Below, piece after piece: positions 35,250 through 43,982 of a DNA stretch of 64,000 nt. How positions within the stretch are numbered: position 1 is the stretch's first letter; each line of letters begins with the position of its first letter. The stretch lies in assembly GCA_049967595.1 (NCBI GenBank), contig JBMFSK010000001.1, forward strand, positions 1-64,000. The letters run 5' to 3'. Under the pieces are notes generated by a model, which worked only from the letters and a program-made list of their open reading frames with translations, ran no database searches and was not told the origin of the DNA. A program made the translations under genes and the position numbers. Source of the DNA: ARK-15 sp049967595. Lineage in GTDB: Archaea; Thermoplasmatota; Thermoplasmata; Thermoplasmatales; ARK-15.

Positions 35250-36089
35250 TTATTTATATTTGTAAAAGCCTTCACCTGATTTTCTCCCAAGCTTTCCTGA
35301 TGCAACCATTCTCTTAAGTAATGGTGATGGAGCGTATTTCTGATCACCAAAGTCCATGTAAAGTACATTCATGATATCCAAACAAACATCCAGGCCTATA
35401 AGATCTGCAAGTTCCAATGGCCCCATTGGATGGTTCAACCCGAATTTTGCCACACTATCTATGTCCTCTTTTGTAGCTACACCCTCCATAAGAGCATTTA
35501 CTGCTTCGTTGATCAGAGGCATAAGTATTCTGTTGGCAACAAAACCCGGATAATCCTGGACCTTTATAGGTATTTTTCCAAGTGATTTTGCGAGTCCATA
35601 TACGAAATCGACGGTTTTGTCATCAGTCCTTTCACCTTTAACTATTTCTACCAATTTCATTAGAGGTACAGGATTGAAAAAATGCAAGCCTACAAATTTC
35701 TCCTGCCTTTTTGTAACACTTGCAAGCCTTGTGATAGATATTGATGATGTATTACTTGCAAAAATTACATTCTTGTCGAGAATTGCATCCAATTTTTTAA
35801 ATAGATCTGCTTTCATTTCAAACTTTTCAACTATTGCCTCAACAATAAGGTCTGAATCTCTTGCATCTTCGATATCTATAGATGTTCTTATTCTTACCAA
35901 TATTTTTTCAGGCTCCTCTGATATCTGGTTCTTTTCTTTTAGCTTAAAAAGGCTAGTTCTTATGCCATTAATTCCGGTATCTATAAACCTCTGTTCGACA
36001 TCTATAAGAAGAACACTTTGCCCATATGTTGCAAATACTTGCGCAATTCCACGACCCATTGTACCAGCACCAAAAACTGTTACTCTCAT
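35250..36089 (-). CDS. 3-hydroxyacyl-CoA (3-hydroxybutyryl-CoA) dehydrogenase
   Basis: This NAD-dependent enzyme oxidises L-3-hydroxyacyl-CoA to 3-oxoacyl-CoA. The 279-residue protein has the Rossmann motif VFGAGTMGRGIAQVFA, SNTSSISITRLA, the catalytic histidine in GLHFFNPVPLMKLVEIV, and a C-terminal domain with NRILMPLINEA and HPMGPLELADLIGLD. It is a stand-alone form without the enoyl-CoA hydratase part. ATG 36089 is selected by GAGGTGA 6 nt upstream. It pairs with the upstream thiolase gene for fatty-acid or acetoacetyl-CoA metabolism. Confidence 0.94.
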   Translation of the reverse strand: MRVTVFGAGTMGRGIAQVFATYGQSVLLIDVEQRFIDTGINGIRTSLFKLKEKNQISEEPEKILVRIRTSIDIEDARDSDLIVEAIVEKFEMKADLFKKLDAILDKNVIFASNTSSISITRLASVTKRQEKFVGLHFFNPVPLMKLVEIVKGERTDDKTVDFVYGLAKSLGKIPIKVQDYPGFVANRILMPLINEAVNALMEGVATKEDIDSVAKFGLNHPMGPLELADLIGLDVCLDIMNVLYMDFGDQKYAPSPLLKRMVASGKLGRKSGEGFYKYK

Positions 36090-36095
36090 TTTCAT

Positions 36096-36102
36096 TCACC
36101 TC
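36096..36102 (-). promoter_or_regulatory. Ribosome-binding site deciding the hydroxyacyl-CoA dehydrogenase start
   Basis: GAGGTGA overlaps the thiolase stop codon and leaves 6 nt to ATG 36089 but none to ATG 36095, so the shorter form is favoured. Confidence 0.55.
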
Positions 36103-37262
36103 ATGTTTTCAATGAGCACGCTTACAGCGTTGCCTCCCCCAAGGCATATTGTGGCTATTCCATATCTGCCTTTCCTTTCAATTAATGCATATAAAAGTGT
36201 AGTGAGCACTCTAGCGCCACTTGCTCCTATAGGATGACCAAGTGCCACGGCACCACCATGAATATTAAATATATTATCAGGCACATTCAATGCCTTTTTT
36301 ACGGCCAAACTAGCAGAAGCATAAGCTTCATTGTGTTCAAAAACATCAATATCTTTTATAGATAAACCTGTCTTTTGAAGAAGTGCTTTTACCCCCGGTA
36401 CAGGTGCTTCCATAACATAAAGAGGATCAACACCAGATGTATTGTACGAGATTATCCTTGCCATTGGCTCTAAATCGAGTTCCTTCATCCTCCTTTCACT
36501 CATCACAACAACAGCTGCGCCACCATCACTGAGCTGAGAGGCATTTCCTGCTGTCACATACTTTCCATCCTTAAGAGCGGGTTTCAATTTTGCAAGCTTA
36601 TCTGGAGTAGTGTCTGGTCTTATTCCTTCATCCTTATCAACTATACCAGTATCTGTCTTAACCGGTACGATCTCCTTTGAAAATGTACCGTCTAAAGTTG
36701 CTTTATGTGCTTTCATATGGCTTTCATATGCAAACAGGTCAATTTCCTCCCTTGTTAAATTATATTTTTCTGATATTACTTCTCCTGTTTTGATCATGTG
36801 AACATTGTAATAAGCATCCCAAAGTCCATCCATTATCATTTCATCGTAGAGAGTGGTATTATCGTACTTCAGACCAAACCTTGCACCTCTCATATAATAA
36901 GGTGCCTGGCTCATATTTTCCATACCACCAGCTACAACGATATCCTGATCACCTGCCCTTATAGATTGTGCAGCCAGCATAACGGCCTTTAATCCTGAAC
37001 CGCATACCTTGTTTAATGTAAATGCAGGAATGGTATTGGGTAAATTTGCATTTAAAGCAACCTGTCTCGCAGGATTCTGACCAAGACCACACTGAAGAAC
37101 ATTTCCCATTATGACTTCGTCCACATCATTGGTGGAAATGTTTGCTCTCTTTAATGCCTCAATTACAGCAATCTTTCCAAGATCCTGCGCGGAAACATTC
37201 AAAAAAGCTTTACCATATTTACCAACAGGTGTTCTGGCAGCAGAAACAACATAAGCATCCAT
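36096..37262 (-). CDS. Acetyl-CoA C-acetyltransferase (thiolase)
   Basis: Thiolase cleaves or forms acetoacetyl-CoA. The 388-residue protein has the nucleophilic Cys87 in LNKVCGSGLKAV, the EHNEAYA segment, GGAVALGHPIGASGAR and CLGGGNAVSVL with the second catalytic cysteine. These are bacterial/mitochondrial-type thiolase motifs, unlike the thiolase that pairs with archaeal HMG-CoA synthase. The frame is open up to 37364, but the family N-terminus MDAYVVSAARTPVGKYGK starts at 37262, and a TATA-like element near 37298 places transcription start downstream of 37286. It forms an operon with the dehydrogenase. Confidence 0.93.
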   Translation of the reverse strand: MDAYVVSAARTPVGKYGKAFLNVSAQDLGKIAVIEALKRANISTNDVDEVIMGNVLQCGLGQNPARQVALNANLPNTIPAFTLNKVCGSGLKAVMLAAQSIRAGDQDIVVAGGMENMSQAPYYMRGARFGLKYDNTTLYDEMIMDGLWDAYYNVHMIKTGEVISEKYNLTREEIDLFAYESHMKAHKATLDGTFSKEIVPVKTDTGIVDKDEGIRPDTTPDKLAKLKPALKDGKYVTAGNASQLSDGGAAVVVMSERRMKELDLEPMARIISYNTSGVDPLYVMEAPVPGVKALLQKTGLSIKDIDVFEHNEAYASASLAVKKALNVPDNIFNIHGGAVALGHPIGASGARVLTTLLYALIERKGRYGIATICLGGGNAVSVLIENMR

Positions 37263-37293
37263 GTTTTCCGGAAAGGTTTCAATCATTAAAAAA

Positions 37294-37303
37294 GTTTTTA
37301 TTG
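37294..37303 (+). promoter_or_regulatory. TATA box of valS
   Basis: GTTTTTATTG is centred about 27 nt before ATG 37326. The complementary strand of the same segment may serve the divergent thiolase operon. Confidence 0.4.
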
Positions 37304-37325
37304 TATCTTCCAATTTAGTTCTATA

Positions 37326-39908
37326 ATGAATTACGAACCTAAGGAAATAGAGAGCAAATGGCAAGAATTTTGGTCTAAGGAGAAAATTTACAGATACGAT
37401 TTTTTTTCTAACAAGGAAACATATTCTATAGACAATCCTCCCAGATATGCAAGCGGTGCATTACATCTTGGTCACGCAACACATTATACACATATTGATA
37501 TAATTGCAAGATATAAAAGAATGTTAGGCTATAATGTGTTTTTCCCTTTGTGCTTTGATGTGAATGGTATGCCTATAGAGGTAAATGTAGAAAAGGAGAA
37601 AAATGTAAAAATGAGAGATGTGGATAGACACACATTTATAAAATGGTGTGAAGAATTTGCACATTCAAAGATAGAAACTATGGAGATGCAGTTCCGAATA
37701 CTTGGTGAATCCATGGACCCATCCATTTATTATCAGACAGATTCACCTGAATACAGGAGGGTTACACAGTTAACATTTCTAGATATGGCGGAAAAGGGCC
37801 TTGTTTATCGAGGCTTTCATCCAGTCAACTGGTGTCCAAGGTGCGGTACTGCAATAGCAGAATCTGAAATAGAATATGTAGAGAAAAAAACTAAACTTTA
37901 TTATATTGAATTTGACCTTGAAAATAGTGAGAAAGTTACAATTGCAACGACGAGACCTGAATTGATACCTGCTTGTTTATTCTTATCATATAATGAGAAC
38001 GATAAAAGATATGCAAAACTTAAAGGAAAAAATGCCATCATTCCTATTTTTGGTAAAAAAGTACCTATAATTTCGGATGATTCAATAGACATGAATTTTG
38101 GTACGGGGATAGAAATGGTCTGTTCTATTGGGGACAAAAATGACTTGAAACTTATAAAGAAGCATGGCTTTGATATTATAAAAAGCATTAACGAAGAAGG
38201 TAAGTTGACAACCATAGCAGGAAAATATTCCAACTTATACTATGAAGATGCCAGAAAAAAAATAATAGAGGATCTTGAAAATGAACACAGGATTTTAAAG
38301 ATAGATGAAATTGATCATAATGTTGGAACCTGCTGGAGATGCGGCACTCCGCTTGAAATAATAAACAAAGAACAATGGTTTATAAAAACGTTGGACCTTA
38401 AGGATGAAATATTAAAGAGCATTAACAACATTAAATGGTACCCTGATTTTATGAAAATAAGGCTTGAGGACTGGACAAAAAATTTGGAATGGGATTGGGT
38501 TGTTTCAAGGCAGAGATATTTTGCTACGCCAATACCAGCTTGGATTTGCAGGAATGGTCATACAGTATATCCAAAAAAGCAAGATCTTTTGAATAGGATG
38601 GATTACATTGACCCAACAAGAGAAAGTCCACCAGTTAAAAAATGTCCAGTATGCGGTTCAGAACTTAAAGGGGTGGAAGACGTATTTGATACATGGGTTG
38701 ATTCTTCAATTTCACCTCTTTACAATGCTTTTCTGTATCGTGATGGTAAAAAATTCAAAAAATTATATCCTATGAGCTTAAGGCCTCAGGCGCACGATAT
38801 CATCAGAACATGGGCATTCTACTCATTGCTTAGATGCAAAGTAATTACAGGTGAGGAACCCTGGCAGAATATTTTCATAGATGGGCATATTCTTGCTGAA
38901 GATGGAAGACCTATGCATGCATCCTGGGGTAATGTTGTAGATCCATTGAAGATAATAGAAGAATATGGAACAGATGCATTCAGGTATTTCACAGCCACGT
39001 GCATGCCAGGTGAAGATACACCTTTCAGAAAAAGGGAGATTATCCATGGCAGAAAACTTTTGACTAAGCTCTGGAATGTAACTAATTTTATGGAGATCAA
39101 TGTTGAATCAAAAGTTGAATCTAGTCCACTGGATATTATTGATAAATGGATAATTTCTGAATTTTCCCTAACTGTTAAAAATGTAACATTTTATATGAAT
39201 GAGTACAGATTTGATAGGGCTATTAAGGAGATTGATGAGTTTTTCTGGCATGTATTTGCTGACCACTACTTAGAAATGGTAAAATTCAAAGTAAAAACGG
39301 ACGCAAATACCAAGGCAACCCTTTACAGAATATTTTTGGGTGTTGTTAAGCTCTATGCTCCTTTTATTCCACACATTACGGAAGAAATATATCAAAGGAT
39401 ATTTTCAAAGCATGAGAGAAAAATTTCAATACATCTGGAAAAATGGCCTGAGCCATATAGTATAGAATTTCTTGAAGAGGGTAGAAGGATAAGAGATTTA
39501 ATAGCAACAATAAGAAGATGGAAGATAGAGCACAGGAGAAATTCTATAAAAAAAGTAACTGTCATAACAGATAGAAAAGAGATTTTTGAATTTGCAAGGG
39601 ATGTTATCATAAATTCCTTAAAAATTGAGGATCTTGAATTTGCAAACCAAGCCAACATATATGAAAAAATTTTAAAGTCAAATCCTGATTTATCAAAACT
39701 GGGCCCATTATTGAAAAATGATATTCAAGAGTTCATTGAAAAAATTTCACTCATGAACCCCGAAGATTTAAGGAACGGAATTGAATTCAAGGGAAGATAC
39801 ATAGGCCCAGAGAATTTCAAGTTCGAGAAGGCCACAATATTTGAAGGCGAAAATGTGTATTTTCTGAATGCTGGAAGGGATGAAGTGATCATTCATAACA
39901 ATATTTAA
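37326..39908 (+). CDS. valS: Valyl-tRNA synthetase with degenerate KMSKS loop
   Basis: The 860-residue class I synthetase starts NYEPKEIESKWQEFW, with HIGH-like HLGH in ALHLGHATHY near residue 44. A first zinc knuckle NWCPRCGTAIAESE is followed by editing-domain ATTRPELIPACLF, a second knuckle CWRCGTPLE, the LEWDWVVSRQRYFATPIPAW stretch typical of archaeal ValRS, and a third knuckle CPVCGSEL. Where KMSKS is expected the sequence is RPMHASWGNVVDP, lacking both lysines. Length (860) fits ValRS; archaeal IleRS is over 1000. Isoleucyl specificity was considered and set aside on length and motifs. Confidence 0.9.
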   Translation: MNYEPKEIESKWQEFWSKEKIYRYDFFSNKETYSIDNPPRYASGALHLGHATHYTHIDIIARYKRMLGYNVFFPLCFDVNGMPIEVNVEKEKNVKMRDVDRHTFIKWCEEFAHSKIETMEMQFRILGESMDPSIYYQTDSPEYRRVTQLTFLDMAEKGLVYRGFHPVNWCPRCGTAIAESEIEYVEKKTKLYYIEFDLENSEKVTIATTRPELIPACLFLSYNENDKRYAKLKGKNAIIPIFGKKVPIISDDSIDMNFGTGIEMVCSIGDKNDLKLIKKHGFDIIKSINEEGKLTTIAGKYSNLYYEDARKKIIEDLENEHRILKIDEIDHNVGTCWRCGTPLEIINKEQWFIKTLDLKDEILKSINNIKWYPDFMKIRLEDWTKNLEWDWVVSRQRYFATPIPAWICRNGHTVYPKKQDLLNRMDYIDPTRESPPVKKCPVCGSELKGVEDVFDTWVDSSISPLYNAFLYRDGKKFKKLYPMSLRPQAHDIIRTWAFYSLLRCKVITGEEPWQNIFIDGHILAEDGRPMHASWGNVVDPLKIIEEYGTDAFRYFTATCMPGEDTPFRKREIIHGRKLLTKLWNVTNFMEINVESKVESSPLDIIDKWIISEFSLTVKNVTFYMNEYRFDRAIKEIDEFFWHVFADHYLEMVKFKVKTDANTKATLYRIFLGVVKLYAPFIPHITEEIYQRIFSKHERKISIHLEKWPEPYSIEFLEEGRRIRDLIATIRRWKIEHRRNSIKKVTVITDRKEIFEFARDVIINSLKIEDLEFANQANIYEKILKSNPDLSKLGPLLKNDIQEFIEKISLMNPEDLRNGIEFKGRYIGPENFKFEKATIFEGENVYFLNAGRDEVIIHNNI

Positions 39909-39934
39909 ATAGTCGTTTAATACTTAATAAAAAT

Positions 39935-39940
39935 GAGGTG
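39935..39940 (+). promoter_or_regulatory. Ribosome-binding site before the GspE/FlaI-type ATPase
   Basis: GAGGTG is followed 6 nt later by TTG 39947 and 9 nt later by GTG 39950. A GTG within the motif itself (39938) is in frame but unlikely to be used. Confidence 0.45.
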
Positions 39941-39946
39941 CTCAAG

Positions 39947-41605
39947 TTGGTGGAAAAAGAGGAGCATAGATCAAATGTTTTCAACAACTATACATATAGA
40001 ATATATTCTAAGATTATAAAATCTTCAAAATCAAGAAAAATTAAAGTCGTACAAGGTGAGACTTTATTTTCAAGTCTTACACCAATACCCAAGGTAGAGA
40101 ATCCCGATTTTAAGATTGAGAAGATTTATAAAATTAACTATCCATATACGTTTGCGAGAATTTTATTCAATACAAAAAATTTCGAATATTATTATGAAGC
40201 CATTGAACCTCCTTTAAACTCAAAATTATCTGAAATACTTAATGAGGTATATTCTTCGTTAAATCAAACATTAAAATTTGAATGGTATTTAAGAACACAA
40301 GTAGAAAAAGAGCAATATCTAACTGAATCAGTAAAAAAATTCCTGGAATCGAGAATGATAAATGTTTCGGAAATGGATATGGAAAGAATTTTTTACTACG
40401 TAAAAAGGGACTTTATAAAATACCAGAAAATTGATCCTCTTATAAATGATGAAAATGTCGAGGACATATCTTGCGATGGTGTAAACATACCAATTTACAT
40501 TTACCATAGATTGTACGGTTCTATTAAAACAAATATAGTGTTTAAAGATGATAACGAACTGAATAGTTTCATAGTGTACATAGGTCAGAAATGTATGAAA
40601 CAAATTTCTGTATCTGATCCTATACTTGATGGAACTACACCTGAAGGTCACAGGGTTCAGGCAACATATAGCAGAGAAGTAACTACAAGGGGTGGAACTT
40701 TTACAATTAGAAGGTTCAAGGAAAGGCCTTTTACGCCCACCGATTTAATAAAATTTGGGACTGCAAGTCCGGAAATGGTTGCATATTTATGGCTGGGTGT
40801 AGAGCTTGGGGAATCGATGATTGTTATAGGCGGACCAGCAAGCGGAAAAACATCTACATTGAATAGTATTGCCATATTTATTCCACCCGCATCAAAAATA
40901 GTAAGCATTGAAGATACAAGAGAAATAAACTTACCGCATCAGAATTGGATACCTGGAACGACAAGGAGCGGTATAGGGGAAAAAAGTATTGCAGGCAAGG
41001 CCTCTGGAGAAATAGACATGTACGATCTTGTCAGAGCGGCATTGAGGCAGAGGCCTAGGTACATAATTGTGGGAGAGGTAAGAGGAAAAGAAACATATAC
41101 AATGTTTCAAGCAATGGCCACAGGCCATACAACGTACTCAACCATGCATGCTGAATCCGTTAAAGCAATGGTAAACAGACTTGAGAATCCCCCGATTGGT
41201 ACACCTCGTATCCTTATGACTGCTCTTAACAATGTTGTTATTCAGACTCAGGTCAAAGTAAAAGATGAGTTAGTAAGGAGAATTAAAGAGATTGTGGAAA
41301 TAGTAGGTTTCGAGCCAGAAACAAATGAATTGATTACAAATGTTGTGTTTGAATGGGATCCTAAGAAAGATAGATTTATATTCAAAGGTCACAGCTACTT
41401 GTTCGATAAGATAATAAACATAAAGAATTGGACACATGATGAAATGGATCAGGAATTTGAGAGAAGAATCAATGTGATTAGGTACCTGGACAATAAGAAT
41501 ATAACGGATTTTAGAGATATATGGAAAATAATAACTAACTATTATAGGGATCCAAAAGAAACTATGGAAATGATAATGAAAGATTTGAATGAAATGAATG
41601 AATAA
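39947..41605 (+). CDS. Type II/IV secretion-type ATPase (GspE/FlaI/TadA family)
   Basis: This 552-residue hexameric-type ATPase would power assembly of a surface filament or secretion. The N-terminal half is variable; residues from about 180 show the family core: IDPLINDENVEDISCDG, TRGGTFTIRRFKERPFTP, Walker A GGPASGKTST near residue 300, the SIEDTREINL Asp box, Walker B YIIVGEVRGKE, and the His box ATGHTTYSTMHAES. It is archaeal GspE-like rather than FlaI. The usual neighbour, a TadC/FlaJ membrane platform, is absent; flanking genes are ValRS and CoaD. Start codon is TTG or GTG. Confidence 0.87.
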   Translation: MVEKEEHRSNVFNNYTYRIYSKIIKSSKSRKIKVVQGETLFSSLTPIPKVENPDFKIEKIYKINYPYTFARILFNTKNFEYYYEAIEPPLNSKLSEILNEVYSSLNQTLKFEWYLRTQVEKEQYLTESVKKFLESRMINVSEMDMERIFYYVKRDFIKYQKIDPLINDENVEDISCDGVNIPIYIYHRLYGSIKTNIVFKDDNELNSFIVYIGQKCMKQISVSDPILDGTTPEGHRVQATYSREVTTRGGTFTIRRFKERPFTPTDLIKFGTASPEMVAYLWLGVELGESMIVIGGPASGKTSTLNSIAIFIPPASKIVSIEDTREINLPHQNWIPGTTRSGIGEKSIAGKASGEIDMYDLVRAALRQRPRYIIVGEVRGKETYTMFQAMATGHTTYSTMHAESVKAMVNRLENPPIGTPRILMTALNNVVIQTQVKVKDELVRRIKEIVEIVGFEPETNELITNVVFEWDPKKDRFIFKGHSYLFDKIINIKNWTHDEMDQEFERRINVIRYLDNKNITDFRDIWKIITNYYRDPKETMEMIMKDLNEMNE

Positions 41606-41643
41606 AAATTAATACTATTTTACATTAAGGTTTAATGGTTTAA

Positions 41644-42603
41644 ATGAAAGTAGCTGTTGGAGGTACATTTCATATTCTGCATAAAGGCCATAAGAGTCTA
41701 CTCGACAAGGCTTTCGAACTTGGCGATGATGTTTTGATAGGTCTTACAAGCGATAAGTTCGCTAAAATTGCAAGAAAATATGACGTAAATCCCTACAGTG
41801 TTAGATATGGAAATCTTGTAAATTATGTTAAAAAATTTAAAAAAAATTTCGAAATTAGGATGATTGAAGATCACTATGGACCTACAGTAAATGAAGATTT
41901 TGATGCAATAGTTGTGTCTTATGAAACAAGATTGTATGCAAGAGAAATAAACAGAATTAGGAGAAGTCATGGACTTAAAGAAATGAAAATATACAATGTA
42001 GGAAGGGTTTTGGCTGAAGATCTTATACCTGTTGCTTCGACGAGGATAGTATCTGGAGACATTGACAAATTTGGAAGAAGGTTAAAAAAAATAGTTATAA
42101 ATGTTGGTTCCGAAAACGAAACTAAAATAAATGCTGTTAAAAATGCCTTTTCCCCATTTTTTAAGGATTTTGAAGTCAATGGTAAAAAGATAGAGGGTCT
42201 TAAAGGTCAACCTTATGATAATGAAATAATATACTGTGCGTATAAAAGGGCAAAAGAAGCCCTAGGTGATGGGGACTACGGAATAGGTATTGAAGCAGGT
42301 CTTCTATGGGACAGCTATGTTAAAAAATATTTTGATGTACATTATGTTGTTTTATTGGACAAACTTGGGAATGCAGACTTTTCAAGAAGCTTGGGTTTTG
42401 TGTATCCGGATACATTCATGGAATTCTTTGATGATGGTGAAATAGGAAAAAGGTTTGATGAATATTATGGAACAAAAGACATAGGAAAGAAGAATGGGGC
42501 AATAGGTTTTTTAACCCAAAATAAGTTTACAAGGGAAAAATTGATTGAAGAGGCAGTGAGATTAGCTATTTACCAAAAAGGAAGTAAATACTATTATTTA
42601 TAA
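41644..42603 (+). CDS. coaD: Fusion: phosphopantetheine adenylyltransferase + DUF84 inosine/xanthosine triphosphatase
   Basis: The 319-residue protein has two enzymes. Residues about 1-146 are archaeal PPAT, which adenylylates 4'-phosphopantetheine in CoA synthesis: VGGTFHILHKGHKSLL with the T/HxGH motif and PVASTRIVSG near residue 128. Residues about 148-319 are a DUF84 (YjjX-like) house-cleaning phosphatase that hydrolyses ITP/XTP: VGSENETKINAVKNAF, YDNEIIYCAYKRAKEAL and YGIGIEAGL. A similar fusion exists in some Thermoplasmatales to my knowledge. Confidence 0.9.
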   Translation: MKVAVGGTFHILHKGHKSLLDKAFELGDDVLIGLTSDKFAKIARKYDVNPYSVRYGNLVNYVKKFKKNFEIRMIEDHYGPTVNEDFDAIVVSYETRLYAREINRIRRSHGLKEMKIYNVGRVLAEDLIPVASTRIVSGDIDKFGRRLKKIVINVGSENETKINAVKNAFSPFFKDFEVNGKKIEGLKGQPYDNEIIYCAYKRAKEALGDGDYGIGIEAGLLWDSYVKKYFDVHYVVLLDKLGNADFSRSLGFVYPDTFMEFFDDGEIGKRFDEYYGTKDIGKKNGAIGFLTQNKFTREKLIEEAVRLAIYQKGSKYYYL

Positions 42604-43482
42604 AAATAGGTTTATTGCATTAAGTATATCATTGAATGTAATGTACCCGTTTATTGATGCTCCCGCTGCTAGTATATGACCTCCACCACCAAAGGCTCTG
42701 GCTATTTTTAATATGTCCGTTTTCTTCGACCTGAATTCCAGCTTTGTATATGAATAATCCCTGCCAGAACGCAAGAATTTTACAATTAGAACGTCCCATT
42801 TTGAAGGATCTATCATCTCTTGAATCTTGTAAACAGGTATATTTTCTTCCGTTTCCAGTATTGCAATTTTCTTTCCGTTAATTTTTAAAAATACTATCTC
42901 ATTTTCCAACTTTTTCTTTACGACCTCCACATACTTTCTAAAGCTATCTATCATTTCAGAGTTTTCAGAAATGATACTTTCTACATTTCTATTTACGAGG
43001 TCAAAAACCAAATTTTCTAAGACCTTTTCATAATAGCGATTTTTGTAAAGCCTTATAGCTGAAATCATGTCTCTGAATTTTTTTTCAATTTCATTTTTTA
43101 TGTCATTTTGATCTATATGGTTTGCCATTTCAACCATATAATCATCAAGAGCATATACATCTGAAATAACCTGCGCAGCGCTTGGCTCCTGCATGATATG
43201 GATTTCAACGTTTTCATAGCTGGTGATAGGAGCCCATTGATGATGGTCGAACCAGTAAGTCTTTTCATACACGGATGAAAGATGCACAGCGTGATCATTT
43301 CCAGCTATGTCAAGTATAAATAATTTGTCAAAATTCTTTTCACCTATGATTGACCTTGCTATTGAATCTCTTATGATTGAAGGATTTGAAAAAAGTATTT
43401 TTTTTGCTTGGTCAACATATTTTTGTATGAGGTATGCAGATATTACGCCGTCTGAATCCGTATGTGTTATTATATTGGTCAT
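42598..43482 (-). CDS. DHH/DHHA1-family phosphoesterase
   Basis: The 294-residue protein has the DHH metal motifs at the N-terminus (THTDSDGVISAYL, FILDIAGND, YWFDHHQW) and a C-terminal DHHA1 substrate domain with GGGHILAAGA. The family includes RecJ-like exonucleases, nanoRNases and cyclic-di-AMP phosphodiesterases. The short form here suggests nanoRNase or oligonucleotide hydrolysis, but sequence alone does not decide. AAGGTG precedes the start. It overlaps the convergent coaD gene by 6 nt. Confidence 0.87.
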   Translation of the reverse strand: MTNIITHTDSDGVISAYLIQKYVDQAKKILFSNPSIIRDSIARSIIGEKNFDKLFILDIAGNDHAVHLSSVYEKTYWFDHHQWAPITSYENVEIHIMQEPSAAQVISDVYALDDYMVEMANHIDQNDIKNEIEKKFRDMISAIRLYKNRYYEKVLENLVFDLVNRNVESIISENSEMIDSFRKYVEVVKKKLENEIVFLKINGKKIAILETEENIPVYKIQEMIDPSKWDVLIVKFLRSGRDYSYTKLEFRSKKTDILKIARAFGGGGHILAAGASINGYITFNDILNAINLFL

Positions 43483-43807
43483 TATGGCACCTTACATTAT
43501 ACTTGATTATGTTAATCTTGGCCTGAGGAATAGAAATTTTATATTACTATAATTTTTTACGATTTCTAGTAATCCTGATAGGACCGACTTTTAAATTATG
43601 TATGCATGGCAAGCTTTTATAATTTAATTCTCAGATATGGGCACCTATTGCAAAAACATTTATAAAAATTTCTATACATTAAAAAGTTATTACCTAAAAA
43701 TAAAAAATAAGAATATTTGAAAATAAAAATAATTAGTCGATACAGCAAAAACGATAAAAAACATTAAATAATAGATTTTTATCAGATTTAAATTAGGTGA
43801 TGTAATA
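43483..43807. other. 325-nt gene-free AT-rich region
   Basis: This is the longest gene-free stretch in the window. It holds the promoter side of the minus-strand DHH gene, several TATA-like AT runs, a relatively GC-richer island around 43570-43616 with the small inverted repeat TCCT-GAT-AGGA, and, at 43795-43800, the AGGTGA ribosome site of the next gene. I see no ORF, tRNA or repeat array. A small RNA around the island is possible but unsupported. Confidence 0.4.
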
Positions 43808-43981
43808 ATGGAGGAGACTCTTTGCACAATTGAATTCTTGATTGACAAAAAAAGTTTTGTTGCAAAATTGAACAGTGATATAGGGGGATTAAGGGAATAT
43901 AAGGCAACAACATTTGATGATCTTCTTTCGCAGGTGATGATAGAGCTTCAAGATGAATTTGAAGGTATTTCTGAGATGTAA
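43808..43981 (+). CDS. 57-residue acidic protein of unknown function
   Basis: This short ORF begins MEETLCTIEFLIDKKSF, two likely beta strands, and continues with an amphipathic helix (TFDDLLSQVMIELQDEF) and acidic tail. It has a well-placed AGGTGA 7 nt upstream and a TATA-like run at 43763-43773, and it is followed after 1 nt by the start of a membrane protein gene. The beta-beta-alpha pattern looks like a small soluble domain. No family recognised. Confidence 0.6.
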   Translation: MEETLCTIEFLIDKKSFVAKLNSDIGGLREYKATTFDDLLSQVMIELQDEFEGISEM

Positions 43982-43982
43982 A

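Noticed and set aside
35617..36237. 206-residue open frame antisense to hydroxyacyl-CoA dehydrogenase and thiolase
   Set aside because: Both genes on the minus strand carry clear motifs; the antisense frame is a composition artefact.
37263..37364. N-terminal extension of thiolase to 422 residues
   Set aside because: It would overlap the divergent valS start; family N-terminus begins at 37262.
37326..39908. Isoleucyl-tRNA synthetase
   Set aside because: Length and the LEWDWVVSRQR stretch fit archaeal ValRS better.
43483..43807. Replication origin in the longest gene-free region
   Set aside because: No Cdc6/Orc1 gene nearby and no repeated origin-box motif seen.
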